This document shows, piece by piece, positions 52,690 to 61,554 of a stretch of DNA of 64,000 nucleotides. The stretch is from Halorubrum aquaticum. Its GTDB lineage: Archaea > Halobacteriota > Halobacteria > Halobacteriales > Haloferacaceae. Made by a program: the position numbers and the translations under genes. The notes beneath the pieces are model-generated. The model was not told the origin of the DNA, did not search any database, and was given only the letters and a program-made list of their open reading frames with translations. The DNA is taken from positions 186,001-250,000 of the forward strand of contig NZ_FOPZ01000003.1 in NCBI RefSeq assembly GCF_900113615.1. Reading direction: 5' to 3'. Every line of letters begins with the position of its first letter. Position 1 is the first letter of the stretch.

Positions 52690-54822
52690 CTACAACACCT
52701 TCGTGCCGGGCTCGGCGTCCTCGTAGGTGGTGAGGAGGTCGGCCTCCTCGCCGGCGGCGAGCACCATCCCGTTCGACTCCACGCCGAACAGCTCCGCCTT
52801 CTCCATGTTGGCGAGGACGACCACCTTCGTCCCCGGGAGGTCCTCGACCGCGTGAAGGCCCTTGAGCCCCGCGACGATGGTGCGGGTCTCCGCGCCGAGG
52901 TCGACGCGGAGCTTCAGGAGGTCGTCGGCCCCCTCGATCCCCTCGGCGTCCTCGATCCGCCCGACGCGGATGTCCAGTTCCTGGAACTGTTCGAAGCTGA
53001 TGCGGTCGTCGCTGATGGGGTCGATGTCGGTCATGGCGTCGGTGTCGTCGGGTTCGGTCTCGTCGTTCTCGTCGGCAGTCGCTTCGTCGTCGTTCGTTTC
53101 GTCCGCGTCGCCGGCTTCCGCCTCCGCGACGCGCGACTCCAGTTTCGCGTTCAGCTCCTCGACGCGGTCGTCCTCGACCTTCTCGAAGAGCTCGGTCGGC
53201 TCGGAGAGGTCGCCCTCGGGTCCCTCTCGGGCGGCCTCGACGGTGACCTCGTGGACGGAGCCGTCCTCGCCGAGTTGGTCCCACAGCCGCTCGCACTTCT
53301 CGGGGGCGATCGGCTCGAAGAGGACCGCGATCGCCTTCGCGATCGCGACGCAGTCGTGGATCACCTGGGCGGCCTCCTCGGGCTCGTCGTCGACGAGCTT
53401 CCACGGCTCGTTGTGCTGGATGTACTCGTTGCCGAAGCGCGCGAGGTCGGCCACGGCGTCGCCGAGCGCCCGCACCGAGTAGTCGTTGACGGCGGCCGCC
53501 ACGTCGGCTATCGCCTCGTCGATCCGGTCTGCCACCTCCTCGCTCGTCGCGTCCGCGATGGGCGCGTCCTCGTAGTTGCGGTGCGCGAAGAGCAGCGAGC
53601 GGTAGAGGAAGTTGCCGACGGTCCCCACCAGCTCCGTGTTCACGCGGTCGCGGAACTTCTCCCAGGAGAAGTCCACGTCCTGTTGGAACCCGCCGTTCGT
53701 CGCGAGGTAGTAGCGGAGCGGGTCGGGGTGAAAGCCCTCCTCGAGGTACTCGTCGGCCCAGACGGCGCGGTCGCGGCTGGTCGAGAAGCCCTTGCCGCCG
53801 AGGGTGACGAACCCGCTCGCCATCACCGCGCGCGGCTCGGCGTGGCCCGTCGCCTCCAACATCGCGGGCCAGAATATCGTGTGGTGCTGGATGATGTCGC
53901 GGCCGATCACGTGGACGATCTCGCCGCCCTCGGGGTGCTCGTCGCTCGCGCCCTCCTTCCAGGCGGCCTCCCAGTCGAAGACGTCCGCGCCGACGCGCTC
54001 CGTGTACTGCTTCGTCGAGGAGACGTACTCGATGGGGGCGTCGACCCAGACGTATAAGACGAGGTCCTGCGGGTTCTCTCCGGGCATGTCGATCCCCCAG
54101 TCCATGTCGCGGGTGATACACCAGTCTTGAAGCCCCTGTTCGATCCACTCGCGGGGCTGGTTCCGGGCGTTCGAGGTGCCCTCGAGCCGGTCGAGGAAGC
54201 CGGAGAGATACTCCGAGAACGCCGAGACCTCGAAGAACTGGTGGGTGCGCTCGCGGTACTCCGCGGGGTTGCCGGTGATCGTCGACTCGGGGTCTTCGAT
54301 CTCGCCGGGTTCGAGGTGGCGCTGGCATCCCTCGTCGCACTCGTCGCCGCGGGCGTGTGCCCCGCAGTACGGGCAGGTTCCCTCGACGTAGCGGTCCGGG
54401 AGGAACTGGTCGTCGACGGGGTCGTACGCGACCATGATCTCCTTCTCGTAGACGTGGCCCGCCTCCTCGAGGTCGCGGACGAGCTCCTGGGTGACCTCGG
54501 TGTTCGTTTCGTCGTGGGTGTGGCCGTAGTTGTCGAACTCGACGTTGAACTTCGGGAACGTCGCGGCGTACCGCTCGTGCCAGTCGAGCGCGAACTGCTC
54601 CGGGGAGACGCCCTCCTTCTCGGCGTTGACCGCGACGGGCGTCCCGTGCATGTCCGATCCCGAGACGAACGCGGTCTCCTGGCCGAGCCGCTCGAGCGCG
54701 CGGGCATAGACGTCGCCGCCGACGTAGGTGCGGAGGTGCCCGATGTGGAGGTCGCCGTTGGCGTACGGCAGTCCACAGGTCACCACCGCCGGGTGCTCCG
54801 TGGGGAAGTCGTCGTGGCTCAT
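52690..54822 (-). CDS. metG: Methionine-tRNA ligase
   Basis: A 710-aa class I synthetase from ATG 54822 (MSHDDFPTEHPAVVTCGLPY). NGDLHIGHLRTYVGGD holds the HIGH motif, CPYCGAHARGDECDEGC is the zinc knuckle, and FVTLGGKGFSTSRDRAVW carries the KMSKS equivalent (KGFSTS). The anticodon-binding domain follows. A long acidic linker (about 580-615) joins the C-terminal tRNA-binding domain FEQFQELDIRVGRIEDAEGI, which in archaea dimerises the enzyme. Complete and normal for a haloarchaeal MetRS. The thiR gene lies upstream on the same strand, 89 bp from its start. Confidence 0.97.
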   Translation of the reverse strand: MSHDDFPTEHPAVVTCGLPYANGDLHIGHLRTYVGGDVYARALERLGQETAFVSGSDMHGTPVAVNAEKEGVSPEQFALDWHERYAATFPKFNVEFDNYGHTHDETNTEVTQELVRDLEEAGHVYEKEIMVAYDPVDDQFLPDRYVEGTCPYCGAHARGDECDEGCQRHLEPGEIEDPESTITGNPAEYRERTHQFFEVSAFSEYLSGFLDRLEGTSNARNQPREWIEQGLQDWCITRDMDWGIDMPGENPQDLVLYVWVDAPIEYVSSTKQYTERVGADVFDWEAAWKEGASDEHPEGGEIVHVIGRDIIQHHTIFWPAMLEATGHAEPRAVMASGFVTLGGKGFSTSRDRAVWADEYLEEGFHPDPLRYYLATNGGFQQDVDFSWEKFRDRVNTELVGTVGNFLYRSLLFAHRNYEDAPIADATSEEVADRIDEAIADVAAAVNDYSVRALGDAVADLARFGNEYIQHNEPWKLVDDEPEEAAQVIHDCVAIAKAIAVLFEPIAPEKCERLWDQLGEDGSVHEVTVEAAREGPEGDLSEPTELFEKVEDDRVEELNAKLESRVAEAEAGDADETNDDEATADENDETEPDDTDAMTDIDPISDDRISFEQFQELDIRVGRIEDAEGIEGADDLLKLRVDLGAETRTIVAGLKGLHAVEDLPGTKVVVLANMEKAELFGVESNGMVLAAGEEADLLTTYEDAEPGTKVL

Positions 54823-54911
54823 TGTGTGTCTCGTGTGTCGTGGATACGCGCCAAAAGCCCGCTGGTTTCCGGGTGCGGACCCGTCGCTTACGACGACCTG
54901 CGGACCACCGC

Positions 54912-55820
54912 TTACAACAGCCTGCGGACGGCCCGCGCCGCCTCCGGCGCGGTCGGTGCGAGGACGTACACGATCGGCTCGACGCCGACCGCGCCGGTCT
55001 GATAGAGGACGAGGGCGTCGGCGTCCTTCGGGAGGTCCGCCCCCCGAACCGCCTCCGCGACCGCCTCCCGCGTCTCCCGTTCCGCGTCGAACTCGACGGT
55101 CGGGTGCGACTCGGCGAGCGTCGCGAGGAGGTCGGGGTCGTACCGGACGTTGACCGCCCCGCGGGCCGGAGAGCCCGCCTGGCGGGCGGCGAGAAGCACC
55201 GTCGCGACGTGTTCGCTCACGCCGAACTCCGGCTCGCCCGGCACCATCGCGCGTCCCTTCACGTCGACGAGCCGGCCGGGGACGGCGGCCACGTCGTCGA
55301 CGGAGCCCGCGTCGGCGAGACACTCCGCGACGTTCGCGCCGACGTTCGGGATGAGCCCGGCGAACCCGGAGGCGTTCGTCAGGGTCCGCAGCCCGCGGCG
55401 GACCGACGCGAGGACGGCCTCGCGCTCTCGCAGCCCGCTGTCGGGGTCGTGGACCGAGAACTCCACGTCCGCGGCCTCGAGCGCCGGCATCGCCTCCTCG
55501 TGGAGCTCCGCGAGGAGGTCGCCCTCCTCCAATCGCCGGATCAGCACCTCGATCTCGACGAGCGCCGCGACCGGCGAGAGGTCGCCCGAGGCCAACCCCT
55601 CGCCGACCCGCTCGACGAGGTCGCGCACGCGCTCGTCGGCGACGATCCGCTCGTGGCGGGCCACGTCGCCGTGGGCGTACTTCGAGACCGCCGACTGCGA
55701 GATGCCGAGCGCGTCGGCGACCTCCCGCTGGGTGAACCCGCGATCGCGGAGGTCCTCGGCGAGCATCGAGCGCACGGTCGGCAGGAACTCGTCGACGACG
55801 ACCTCCTCGATGAACTTCAT
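54912..55820 (-). CDS. thiR: ThiR-type regulator: HTH fused to ThiN domain
   Basis: A 302-aa protein. The N-terminal HTH (about 22-52) reads [20 protein letters not shown], followed by [19 protein letters not shown]. The C-terminal ~170 residues form a ThiN-like domain: [35 protein letters not shown], then [20 protein letters not shown]. In archaea such fusions are ThiR, a thiamine-phosphate-responsive repressor of thiamine genes; ThiN alone is the thiamine-phosphate synthase. No thiamine gene is in the window. Its ATG overlaps the stop of dcd by 4 bp, so the two are coupled. Confidence 0.9.
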   Translation of the reverse strand: MKFIEEVVVDEFLPTVRSMLAEDLRDRGFTQREVADALGISQSAVSKYAHGDVARHERIVADERVRDLVERVGEGLASGDLSPVAALVEIEVLIRRLEEGDLLAELHEEAMPALEAADVEFSVHDPDSGLREREAVLASVRRGLRTLTNASGFAGLIPNVGANVAECLADAGSVDDVAAVPGRLVDVKGRAMVPGEPEFGVSEHVATVLLAARQAGSPARGAVNVRYDPDLLATLAESHPTVEFDAERETREAVAEAVRGADLPKDADALVLYQTGAVGVEPIVYVLAPTAPEAARAVRRLL

Positions 55821-56458
55821 TCCGCCTCGCCTCCCGTGTCGGTCTCGGCAGAAGCCGCGCCGTCGCTCCCGTCGTCTTCCCCCGAAAACTCCGGATCCGA
55901 GCCGATCCGGGACGCCTGCGGGCCGTCCTGGTCCTGGTACTTCGAGCCGCGCTCGCTGCCGTACGGCCGATCCGCCGGCGACTTCAGCTCCGTGAAGGTG
56001 AGCTGTGAGACGCGCATCCCCGGCGAGAGCGCGACCGGCGCGGTCCCGAGGTTCGACAGTTCGAGCGTGATCTGGCCCTTGTAGCCGGGGTCACAGAGGC
56101 CCGCGGTCGCGTGGACCACGATCGCGAGCCGCCCGAGCGACGACCGGCCCTCGACGTGCGCGACGAGGTCGTCGGGGATCTCGACGCGCTCGGTGGTCGT
56201 TCCGAGCACGAAGTCGCCCGGGTGGAGGATGAACTCCTCGCCCTCGGGGACCGTGGTCTCCGTGACGTACTCGCCGACCTCGTCGGCCTCAGTCGGGTGG
56301 ATACACGGGATGTTGGTACGTTGGAACTCCAGGAAGCGCTCGCCGAGCCGGAGGTCGACGCTCGCGGGCTGGACCTGCTGGTCGACGTCCGCGAGCGGCT
56401 CGACCACGAGGTCCCCGGCCGCGAGCCGGTCGAGGATGTCGGCGTCCGACAGGATCAT
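55817..56458 (-). CDS. dcd: dCTP deaminase
   Basis: A 213-aa enzyme. [19 protein letters not shown] and [25 protein letters not shown] contain the catalytic/nucleotide-binding residues of the dCTP deaminase/dUTPase fold (Ser-Ser-x-x-R near the active site and the conserved Gly-x-Asp-Pro-Gly-x-x-G). It converts dCTP to dUTP, upstream of dUTPase. A C-terminal acidic tail of about 30 residues is haloarchaeal. ATGA overlap with thiR downstream implies joint translation of both. Confidence 0.94.
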   Translation of the reverse strand: MILSDADILDRLAAGDLVVEPLADVDQQVQPASVDLRLGERFLEFQRTNIPCIHPTEADEVGEYVTETTVPEGEEFILHPGDFVLGTTTERVEIPDDLVAHVEGRSSLGRLAIVVHATAGLCDPGYKGQITLELSNLGTAPVALSPGMRVSQLTFTELKSPADRPYGSERGSKYQDQDGPQASRIGSDPEFSGEDDGSDGAASAETDTGGEAE

Positions 56459-56523
56459 GCCGGGAGAGGCGCGGGGCGCGACCTAAAGACTCCCGGAAAC
56501 CGTCGGAGCGCTCGGTCGACCCG

Positions 56524-57171
56524 CTACTCCTCGTGGGGCTGAACCACGACGAACCCCTCGGAGCCGGTGAACTCCATCTGGATGGACTCGCCGGAGGTCT
56601 GGCCGAACTCGAACGTCTTGTTGATCGACACCGACGGAGAGAGGTCGCTGCTCCACGCGACCGTCGCGTCCGGGTCGGTGAAGACCGGCGGATCCAGCAC
56701 GACGGGGTCGCCGTGCGTCGATATCGCGACCTGTCCCGGGCCGGTGAGGTAGACGTTCGTCAGCCCGCCGGCGGCGGCCTCGGAGACGCTGCCGATCGTG
56801 TCGATCTCGTAGTCGACGGAGGACTCGAACGCGAGCACGTCGTTGCCGCTGACGGAGATCGACTCGCCGGCGTCCAGATCGAGGATCCGTACCTTCTTGC
56901 TCTGCTCGGCGACGTAGAGGTAGCCGCTGCCCTCCGCCTCCATCACCGGCGTCCCCTCGCTGCTCACCGCGTCCTTGAGGAAGCCGGTGACGCCGCCCTC
57001 GGCGGAGGCCTTGCCCGTGAACGTCACGTCGCCGGTGTACGCCACCATCGAGCCGGCCTTCACCGTCACGGTCCCGTCGAGCGGGACCCCGAGCAGCCGG
57101 TTGTTCTCCTTTCGAAACTCGTCGCCGTCGCGTTCTGGCGCGCTCGTGCGCGCGAACTCGTCCAGATCCAT
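56524..57171 (-). CDS. AIM24-family protein
   Basis: A 215-aa beta-rich protein. It shows repeated beta-strand pairs with glycine turns, such as VKAGSMVAYTGDVTFTGKA, GSGYLYVAEQSKKVRILDLD and GLTNVYLTGPGQVAISTHGD. The first motif, K-A-G-S-M-V-A-Y, is a hallmark of the AIM24/TRAP-like fold. AIM24 proteins occur in all domains; the mitochondrial one supports inner-membrane organisation, and the prokaryotic role is unknown. No signal peptide. Divergent from pth2, with 168 bp between. Confidence 0.92.
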   Translation of the reverse strand: MDLDEFARTSAPERDGDEFRKENNRLLGVPLDGTVTVKAGSMVAYTGDVTFTGKASAEGGVTGFLKDAVSSEGTPVMEAEGSGYLYVAEQSKKVRILDLDAGESISVSGNDVLAFESSVDYEIDTIGSVSEAAAGGLTNVYLTGPGQVAISTHGDPVVLDPPVFTDPDATVAWSSDLSPSVSINKTFEFGQTSGESIQMEFTGSEGFVVVQPHEE

Positions 57172-57339
57172 GGGAACCAAGCGTCGCGGGGACGACGCGG
57201 CCGAGGGTCGTCGAGGCCGGCCAATAAATCCCGGCGGTTCGGTCGCGGAGGAATCGCTCGGCCTGCCCGACTCGCCAGGTGAGCCACCCGACCCGTCCGA
57301 GAGAACAGAGCTATACCCGCGGCGGGGCTCTCGGTCGGT

Positions 57340-57678
57340 ATGAAACAGGCGATCGTCGCCCGCCGGGACCTCGGCATGGGCGAGGGGAAACTCGCGGCGC
57401 AGGTCGCACACGCCTCGCTTTCGGCCTACGAGGACACGGGCCGTCGAACCCGCAAGAAGTGGAAGGGCTCGGGCCAGAAGAAGGTCGTTCTCGGGGCCGA
57501 CTCCGAGAGCCAGCTCTTCGAACTCGCGGACAAGGCGGACACGGAGGGGATCCCGTACGCGGTCATCCGCGACGCCGGCCACACCGAACTGGAGCCGGGG
57601 ACCGTCACCGCGCTCGCGGTCGGGCCCGCGAGCGACGACCTCGTCGACCGCGTCACGGGCGACCTCCCGCTCTACTGA
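57340..57678 (+). CDS. pth2: Peptidyl-tRNA hydrolase, archaeal type (Pth2)
   Basis: A 112-aa protein starting [21 protein letters not shown], with [20 protein letters not shown] and [20 protein letters not shown]. The conserved K-L-A-A-Q-x-A-H-A active-site helix of Pth2 is complete. It recycles peptidyl-tRNA released from ribosomes. [21 protein letters not shown] near the end closes the fold. Full-length. Its stop codon is directly followed by the truD start, so they form a translation-factor/RNA-modification operon. Confidence 0.96.
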   Translation: MKQAIVARRDLGMGEGKLAAQVAHASLSAYEDTGRRTRKKWKGSGQKKVVLGADSESQLFELADKADTEGIPYAVIRDAGHTELEPGTVTALAVGPASDDLVDRVTGDLPLY

Positions 57679-59172
57679 ATGGCCGACCCCTCCACCCGCG
57701 ACCTCCCCGAGGCCCACCCCGTCGAGCGCGCGGTCGGCATCGATCACTTCCTCAGCGACGCCGACGGCATCGGCGGGCGGCTCCGCGAGCGGCCCGAGGA
57801 CTTCCGCGTCACGGAGCTGGAGGCGTTCGAGCCGGACCCGCTCGATTCGGACCGGGGCGGATACCCTGAGCTCGTCGTCCGCGCCACGCTCCGGAACTGG
57901 GACACGAACGACTTCGCGCGCCGGATCTCGGACGCGTTGGGGATCAGCCGCGAGCGCGTCTCCTGGGCCGGCACGAAGGACAAACGCGCCGTGACGACCC
58001 AGCTGTTCACCCTGCGCGAGGTCGACCCCGCCGAGATCCCCGAGATCCGCGGCGTCGATATCGAGCCGATCGGGCGGGCGGGCCGCCGGCTCTCCTTCGG
58101 CGACCTGGCCGGCAACGCCTTCGAGATCCGCGTCGCCGACGCGGTCCCGGACGCCGAGGAACGCGTCGCCGCCGTGGCCCGCGATCTCCGGGCGTTCGCT
58201 GGCGCGGACCCGGACGACTCGGACGACCCGAACCACCCGAACGACTCGGACGCCCCCGTCGCGGTCCCCAACTACTTCGGCCAGCAGCGGTTCGGGAGCG
58301 TCCGCCCGGTCACCCACCGCGTCGGGCTCGCGGTCGTCCGCGGCGACTTCCGGGAGGCGGTCCGGCTGTACGCCGGTAACCCCTCCGCGGCCGAGCCCGA
58401 CGACACCCGCGCCGGGCGCGACCGGGTCGACGACGCGTTCGGGATCGCGGACCGCGGAGACGACGGTGTAGACGGCGACGACGCCTCCCCCGTCGCCGAC
58501 GGCACCGGCGACGGCGACTGGGAGGCGTGTCTCGAGTCGATGCCGCGGAAGCTCCGGTTCGAGCGCGGCATGCTCTCGCGGCTGGCCGAACGGGGCGTCG
58601 ACCCGGCGGCCCCGCCCGCGGACGACGACTGGCGGCACGCGCTCGAGGCCGTCCCCTCGAACCTCCAGCGGCTCTTCGTCAACGCGGCCCAGTCCGTCCT
58701 CTTCAACCGAATCTTGAGCGAGCGGCTCCGCCGCGGGCTCCCCTTCGACCGTCCCGTCGCCGGCGACGTGGCGTGTTTCGCCGACCGCGACGCCCCCGAC
58801 GGACTGTACGCGCCCGACCCCGACCGCGAACAGCGGGTGACCGAGGAGCGGACGTCCGTGATGGCGCGCCACTGCGCACGCGGGCGGGCGTTCGTCACCG
58901 CGCCGCTCGTCGGCACGGAGACCGAGCTCGCGGAGGGCGAGCCCGGCGAGATCGAGCGAGGGATCCTCGACGACGCGGGGGTCGAACCCGCGGACTTCGA
59001 CCTCCCCGGCGAGTTCGACTCGAGCGGCACCCGGCGGGCGATCCAGGTCCGGACCGACCTCGAGGTGACGTTCGACGCGGGCGACCCCACCTTCGCGTTC
59101 GCGCTCCCGAGCGGGTCGTACGCGACCGTCCTCCTCCGGGAGTTCACGAAGGTCGACCCGCTGGAGCGGTAG
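57679..59172 (+). CDS. truD: tRNA pseudouridine(13) synthase TruD
   Basis: A 497-aa enzyme, start ATG 57679 at the pth2 stop. Motif [21 protein letters not shown] carries the catalytic Asp (G-x-K-D-x-x-A). [19 protein letters not shown] follows, and [20 protein letters not shown] with [10 protein letters not shown] and [11 protein letters not shown] complete the TruD insertion domain and C-terminus. It isomerises U13 in tRNA and other sites. Longer than E. coli TruD because of two acidic inserts (about 178-192, with [13 protein letters not shown], and 255-275). Active site complete. Confidence 0.95.
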   Translation: MADPSTRDLPEAHPVERAVGIDHFLSDADGIGGRLRERPEDFRVTELEAFEPDPLDSDRGGYPELVVRATLRNWDTNDFARRISDALGISRERVSWAGTKDKRAVTTQLFTLREVDPAEIPEIRGVDIEPIGRAGRRLSFGDLAGNAFEIRVADAVPDAEERVAAVARDLRAFAGADPDDSDDPNHPNDSDAPVAVPNYFGQQRFGSVRPVTHRVGLAVVRGDFREAVRLYAGNPSAAEPDDTRAGRDRVDDAFGIADRGDDGVDGDDASPVADGTGDGDWEACLESMPRKLRFERGMLSRLAERGVDPAAPPADDDWRHALEAVPSNLQRLFVNAAQSVLFNRILSERLRRGLPFDRPVAGDVACFADRDAPDGLYAPDPDREQRVTEERTSVMARHCARGRAFVTAPLVGTETELAEGEPGEIERGILDDAGVEPADFDLPGEFDSSGTRRAIQVRTDLEVTFDAGDPTFAFALPSGSYATVLLREFTKVDPLER

Positions 59173-59302
59173 CGGTTCGAGTTCCGAATCGCGGCGTGAT
59201 GATCCAAACACATGGATCGTTTGCGCGGACGGTGGTCGAGAACCGGCACGACCCTGCGGTCCGTTCCGAGTCGTTTTTGTGCCGTCCCCGCGGATCGCGT
59301 CC

Positions 59303-59857
59303 ATGACACGGATCGTCGTTCTCGATCTCCACGGCCAGTTCACCCACCTGGAGCGGCGCGCGCTCCGGGACATGGGCGTCGACACCGAGATCGTCGACGC
59401 CGACACGCCGCCCGCCGAGGTCGACGCGGACGGGGTCGTCCTCTCCGGCGGCCCCGACATGGACCGGATCGGCAAGGCCCGCGAGTACCTCGACCTCGAC
59501 GTCCCCGTCTTCGGGATCTGTCTGGGGATGCAGGTGATCGCCGACGAGCGCGGCGGGCGCGTCGGCGGGGGCGACTACGGCGGCTACGCCGACGTCGACG
59601 TGGAGATCGTCGACGAGGCGGACCCGCTCGTCGGGTCGCTCGCGCCCGACACCCGGGTGTGGGCCTCCCACGCCGACGAGGTGAAGGAACTCCCCGACGG
59701 GTTCGCCCACACCGCGACCTCGGACGTCTGCGGGATCGAGGCGATGTCGAACGTCGAGGAGGACCTGTACGGCGTCCAGTGGCACCCGGAGGTCGCCCAC
59801 ACCGAGGAGGGCGAGGAGGTCTTCGAGAACTTCGTCGCGATCTGCGAGTCGGCGTAG
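59303..59857 (+). CDS. guaAa: GMP synthase, glutamine amidotransferase subunit
   Basis: A 184-aa class I glutaminase from ATG 59303 (MTRIVVLDLHGQFTHLERRA); a start eight codons earlier is less likely. VFGICLGMQVIADE contains the nucleophile Cys and QWHPEVAHTEEGEE the catalytic His and Glu. Archaeal GMP synthase is split into this subunit and a separate ATP-pyrophosphatase (GuaAb), not seen here. It supplies ammonia for XMP amination. Length matches the archaeal single-domain form. Confidence 0.95.
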   Translation: MTRIVVLDLHGQFTHLERRALRDMGVDTEIVDADTPPAEVDADGVVLSGGPDMDRIGKAREYLDLDVPVFGICLGMQVIADERGGRVGGGDYGGYADVDVEIVDEADPLVGSLAPDTRVWASHADEVKELPDGFAHTATSDVCGIEAMSNVEEDLYGVQWHPEVAHTEEGEEVFENFVAICESA

Positions 59858-60118
59858 GACGTTTCGATACCGCCGACATTCATTTCAGCTGATCGGTGTT
59901 GTGCGCTGAATAGGGTGGTTCTCTGTAGCGTAGCGGCATCGACTTCGTTTCAAAAAGAGTGGGCAGCATCCGATCAATACCCGTATATTCGTCAAAAGAG
60001 CGTGGAACTCGCTCAATACGGAGTACCGACAGTTTGGCTCCCCGCTATCGTCCTGCCGACTCGCACTGGATTGATTTCCATCGGAATATTATAGTGTCTT
60101 CTCGTTAACATCTCCCGC

Positions 60119-60934
60119 ATGGAGAGGCGCGGGATTCTGGAATTCATCGGCGGTGTCGGATGTGGGACGTTCGTAGGGTATTACATCGGCGCGAAGGAGT
60201 TACTCGGTATTCAGGGCTCCTCTACGGACAGCGAGCAGCGATCTCCGGATACCGACGGATCGGCGGAGACCTCACCCGAAAGCGAGACCACTCCATCCGA
60301 CGCGGATGAAACCGAGAGTGAAGGCCCTGACACAACCCCGCTGTACGACGATTTCGAAGACGGTACGCTTGATGATCCGGAGTGGCGTGCCGTCGGAGGG
60401 GGACCGGGAGGCCTCGCACAGGAAAACGAGATAGGAGTCGCGAACGACGGACATGAAAGCCAGCATTCGCTCTATCTCGACCAAGGTGGGAGTCTCAGTA
60501 ACTTCAGTGCCGAATCTACCCTTGATCAAACTGTCTCTCCGAGCCGGATCTCTTTCTACATAAAGCCGATGAGCGCGGATCAGTACACGAAAAACCAGCT
60601 CAGGTTGATCAACGGGGACACCATCGGGATTCGGTTCACCAACCACATACAAAACGACGGGCTGTACTTCAGATTTGGAGACGGGAACGATGAGGAGGAC
60701 AGAAACCGGATCCGTGATGGTGCCATCGATCCGGACGTTGAGCGGTTCGTCCAGATCAGCATGCGGGAGATCGACTGGGCCGACGGAACGATCGGAGAGG
60801 TATACGTTGACGGAGAACAGGTCGCCACGGACGCACCGTTCGAGAACGATATCCCTGGATTCGATACGGTTGCCTTTGCGGCTATCGGTGGGGGAGACAC
60901 GGTCTTTAGGGTAGACGATATCGGCTGGCAGTGA
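60119..60934 (+). CDS. Orphan membrane-anchored surface protein with a jelly-roll-like domain
   Basis: A 271-aa protein. The N-terminus MERRGILEFIGGVGCGTFVG has a short basic start and a hydrophobic stretch with Cys at about residue 15, so it may be a membrane anchor or lipoprotein-like signal. Residues ~33-73 are a Ser/Thr/Asp/Glu-rich linker typical of haloarchaeal surface proteins. The C-terminal ~190 residues are beta-rich with GDTIGIRFTNHIQNDGLYFR, GEVYVDGEQVATDAPFEND and a final VFRVDDIGWQ, resembling a LamG/concanavalin-like sandwich. No enzyme motif. Third-position GC is visibly lower than in neighbours, suggesting a horizontally acquired or fast-evolving gene. Confidence 0.7.
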   Translation: MERRGILEFIGGVGCGTFVGYYIGAKELLGIQGSSTDSEQRSPDTDGSAETSPESETTPSDADETESEGPDTTPLYDDFEDGTLDDPEWRAVGGGPGGLAQENEIGVANDGHESQHSLYLDQGGSLSNFSAESTLDQTVSPSRISFYIKPMSADQYTKNQLRLINGDTIGIRFTNHIQNDGLYFRFGDGNDEEDRNRIRDGAIDPDVERFVQISMREIDWADGTIGEVYVDGEQVATDAPFENDIPGFDTVAFAAIGGGDTVFRVDDIGWQ

Positions 60935-61263
60935 GAACCAGCGTGACGATAGAACATCACACCGAAACATACGGAATAGAACGTCTCACCGTTCGGTACG
61001 TATCCTCCATCGAGCGATTCACGCTACTTTTTCGGTAGGGCTTCGGTGTGATATTCGTAGCCTGTATTCAGTACGAAGAAGCTAGACAGTCATCACCGAT
61101 ACCTGACCTCCAGGATGCCTCTCTCTGAAAACTCCGCTTTCGACTCCGTCGTGACCCGTCCGTTCGACGAGTTCACGAGTTGCGTCACCGTTCGTGGGAG
61201 AGCGTCAGTTGATCGGGAACGGTCGGCGGAACATGAACCGATCCGTCGAAGTCGCTACGAGTG
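60935..61263. other. AT-richer intergenic stretch with an inverted repeat
   Basis: No convincing gene. ATCACACCGAA (60956-60966) and TTCGGTGTGAT (61042-61052) are perfect 11-bp inverted repeats 75 bp apart and could form a long stem or mark the ends of a small element. No duplication of flanking bases was recognised. The region keeps the lower GC of the orphan gene before it. Confidence 0.35.
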
Positions 61264-61439
61264 TGGACAACACCTCCAAAGACCCAATCGGGAGAACGCC
61301 GTGCGCCGTCCTCCCGATTGCCCCTTTGAATCCCGCCCCGCGACCGCACCTCACGCCTCCCCAGCCTCGTCGCTCACTTCGTTCGCGACGTCCCTCGCGG
61401 GCTCCTCGCGCCCCTCTGGGACGCTCGGAGGCGCGCCAC
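61264..61439 (+). repeat. Structured intergenic repeat, copy 5 (minimal form)
   Basis: Block A CACCTCCAAAGACCCAATCG opens hairpin 1: CCAAAG with CTTTGA and AATCGGGAG with CTCCCGATT, the stem closing on only ~13 nt (AACGCCGTGCGCC). This is the shortest hairpin 1 in the family. GAATCCCGCCCC and GCACCTCACGCCTCCCCAGC blocks follow. Hairpin 2 is CGTCGC/GCGACG (61368-61373 with 61385-61390). Hairpin 3 is GCGCCCC-TCT-GGGACGC with one mismatch, inside CTCC/GGAG with TC on both sides. Lies 115 bp before the DUF2070 gene, same strand. Confidence 0.85.
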
Positions 61440-61554
61440 CGCGGGAATCGATCACGTTTCATGAGTCGATTTCCTGCTGGCGAGATATGCCGATCTCCAC
61501 ATCGGCGTCCGAAAGCCGGAGAGACTTTTATTCGCGGGCGCGAATCCCGCACCC

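Noticed and set aside
52403-55323. Long frames of over 600 codons around metG
   Set aside because: Apart from metG itself and the 69-aa membrane protein, they are low-complexity shadows or untranslated upstream extensions.
56524-59475. 983-codon minus-strand frame covering pth2 and truD
   Set aside because: Only its last 215 codons (AIM24, from 57171) are protein-like; the rest is antisense to pth2 and truD.
59881-59915. IS end-like sequence after guaAa (TTCAGC...GCTGAA)
   Set aside because: Short inverted match without a partner end, transposase remnant or target duplication.
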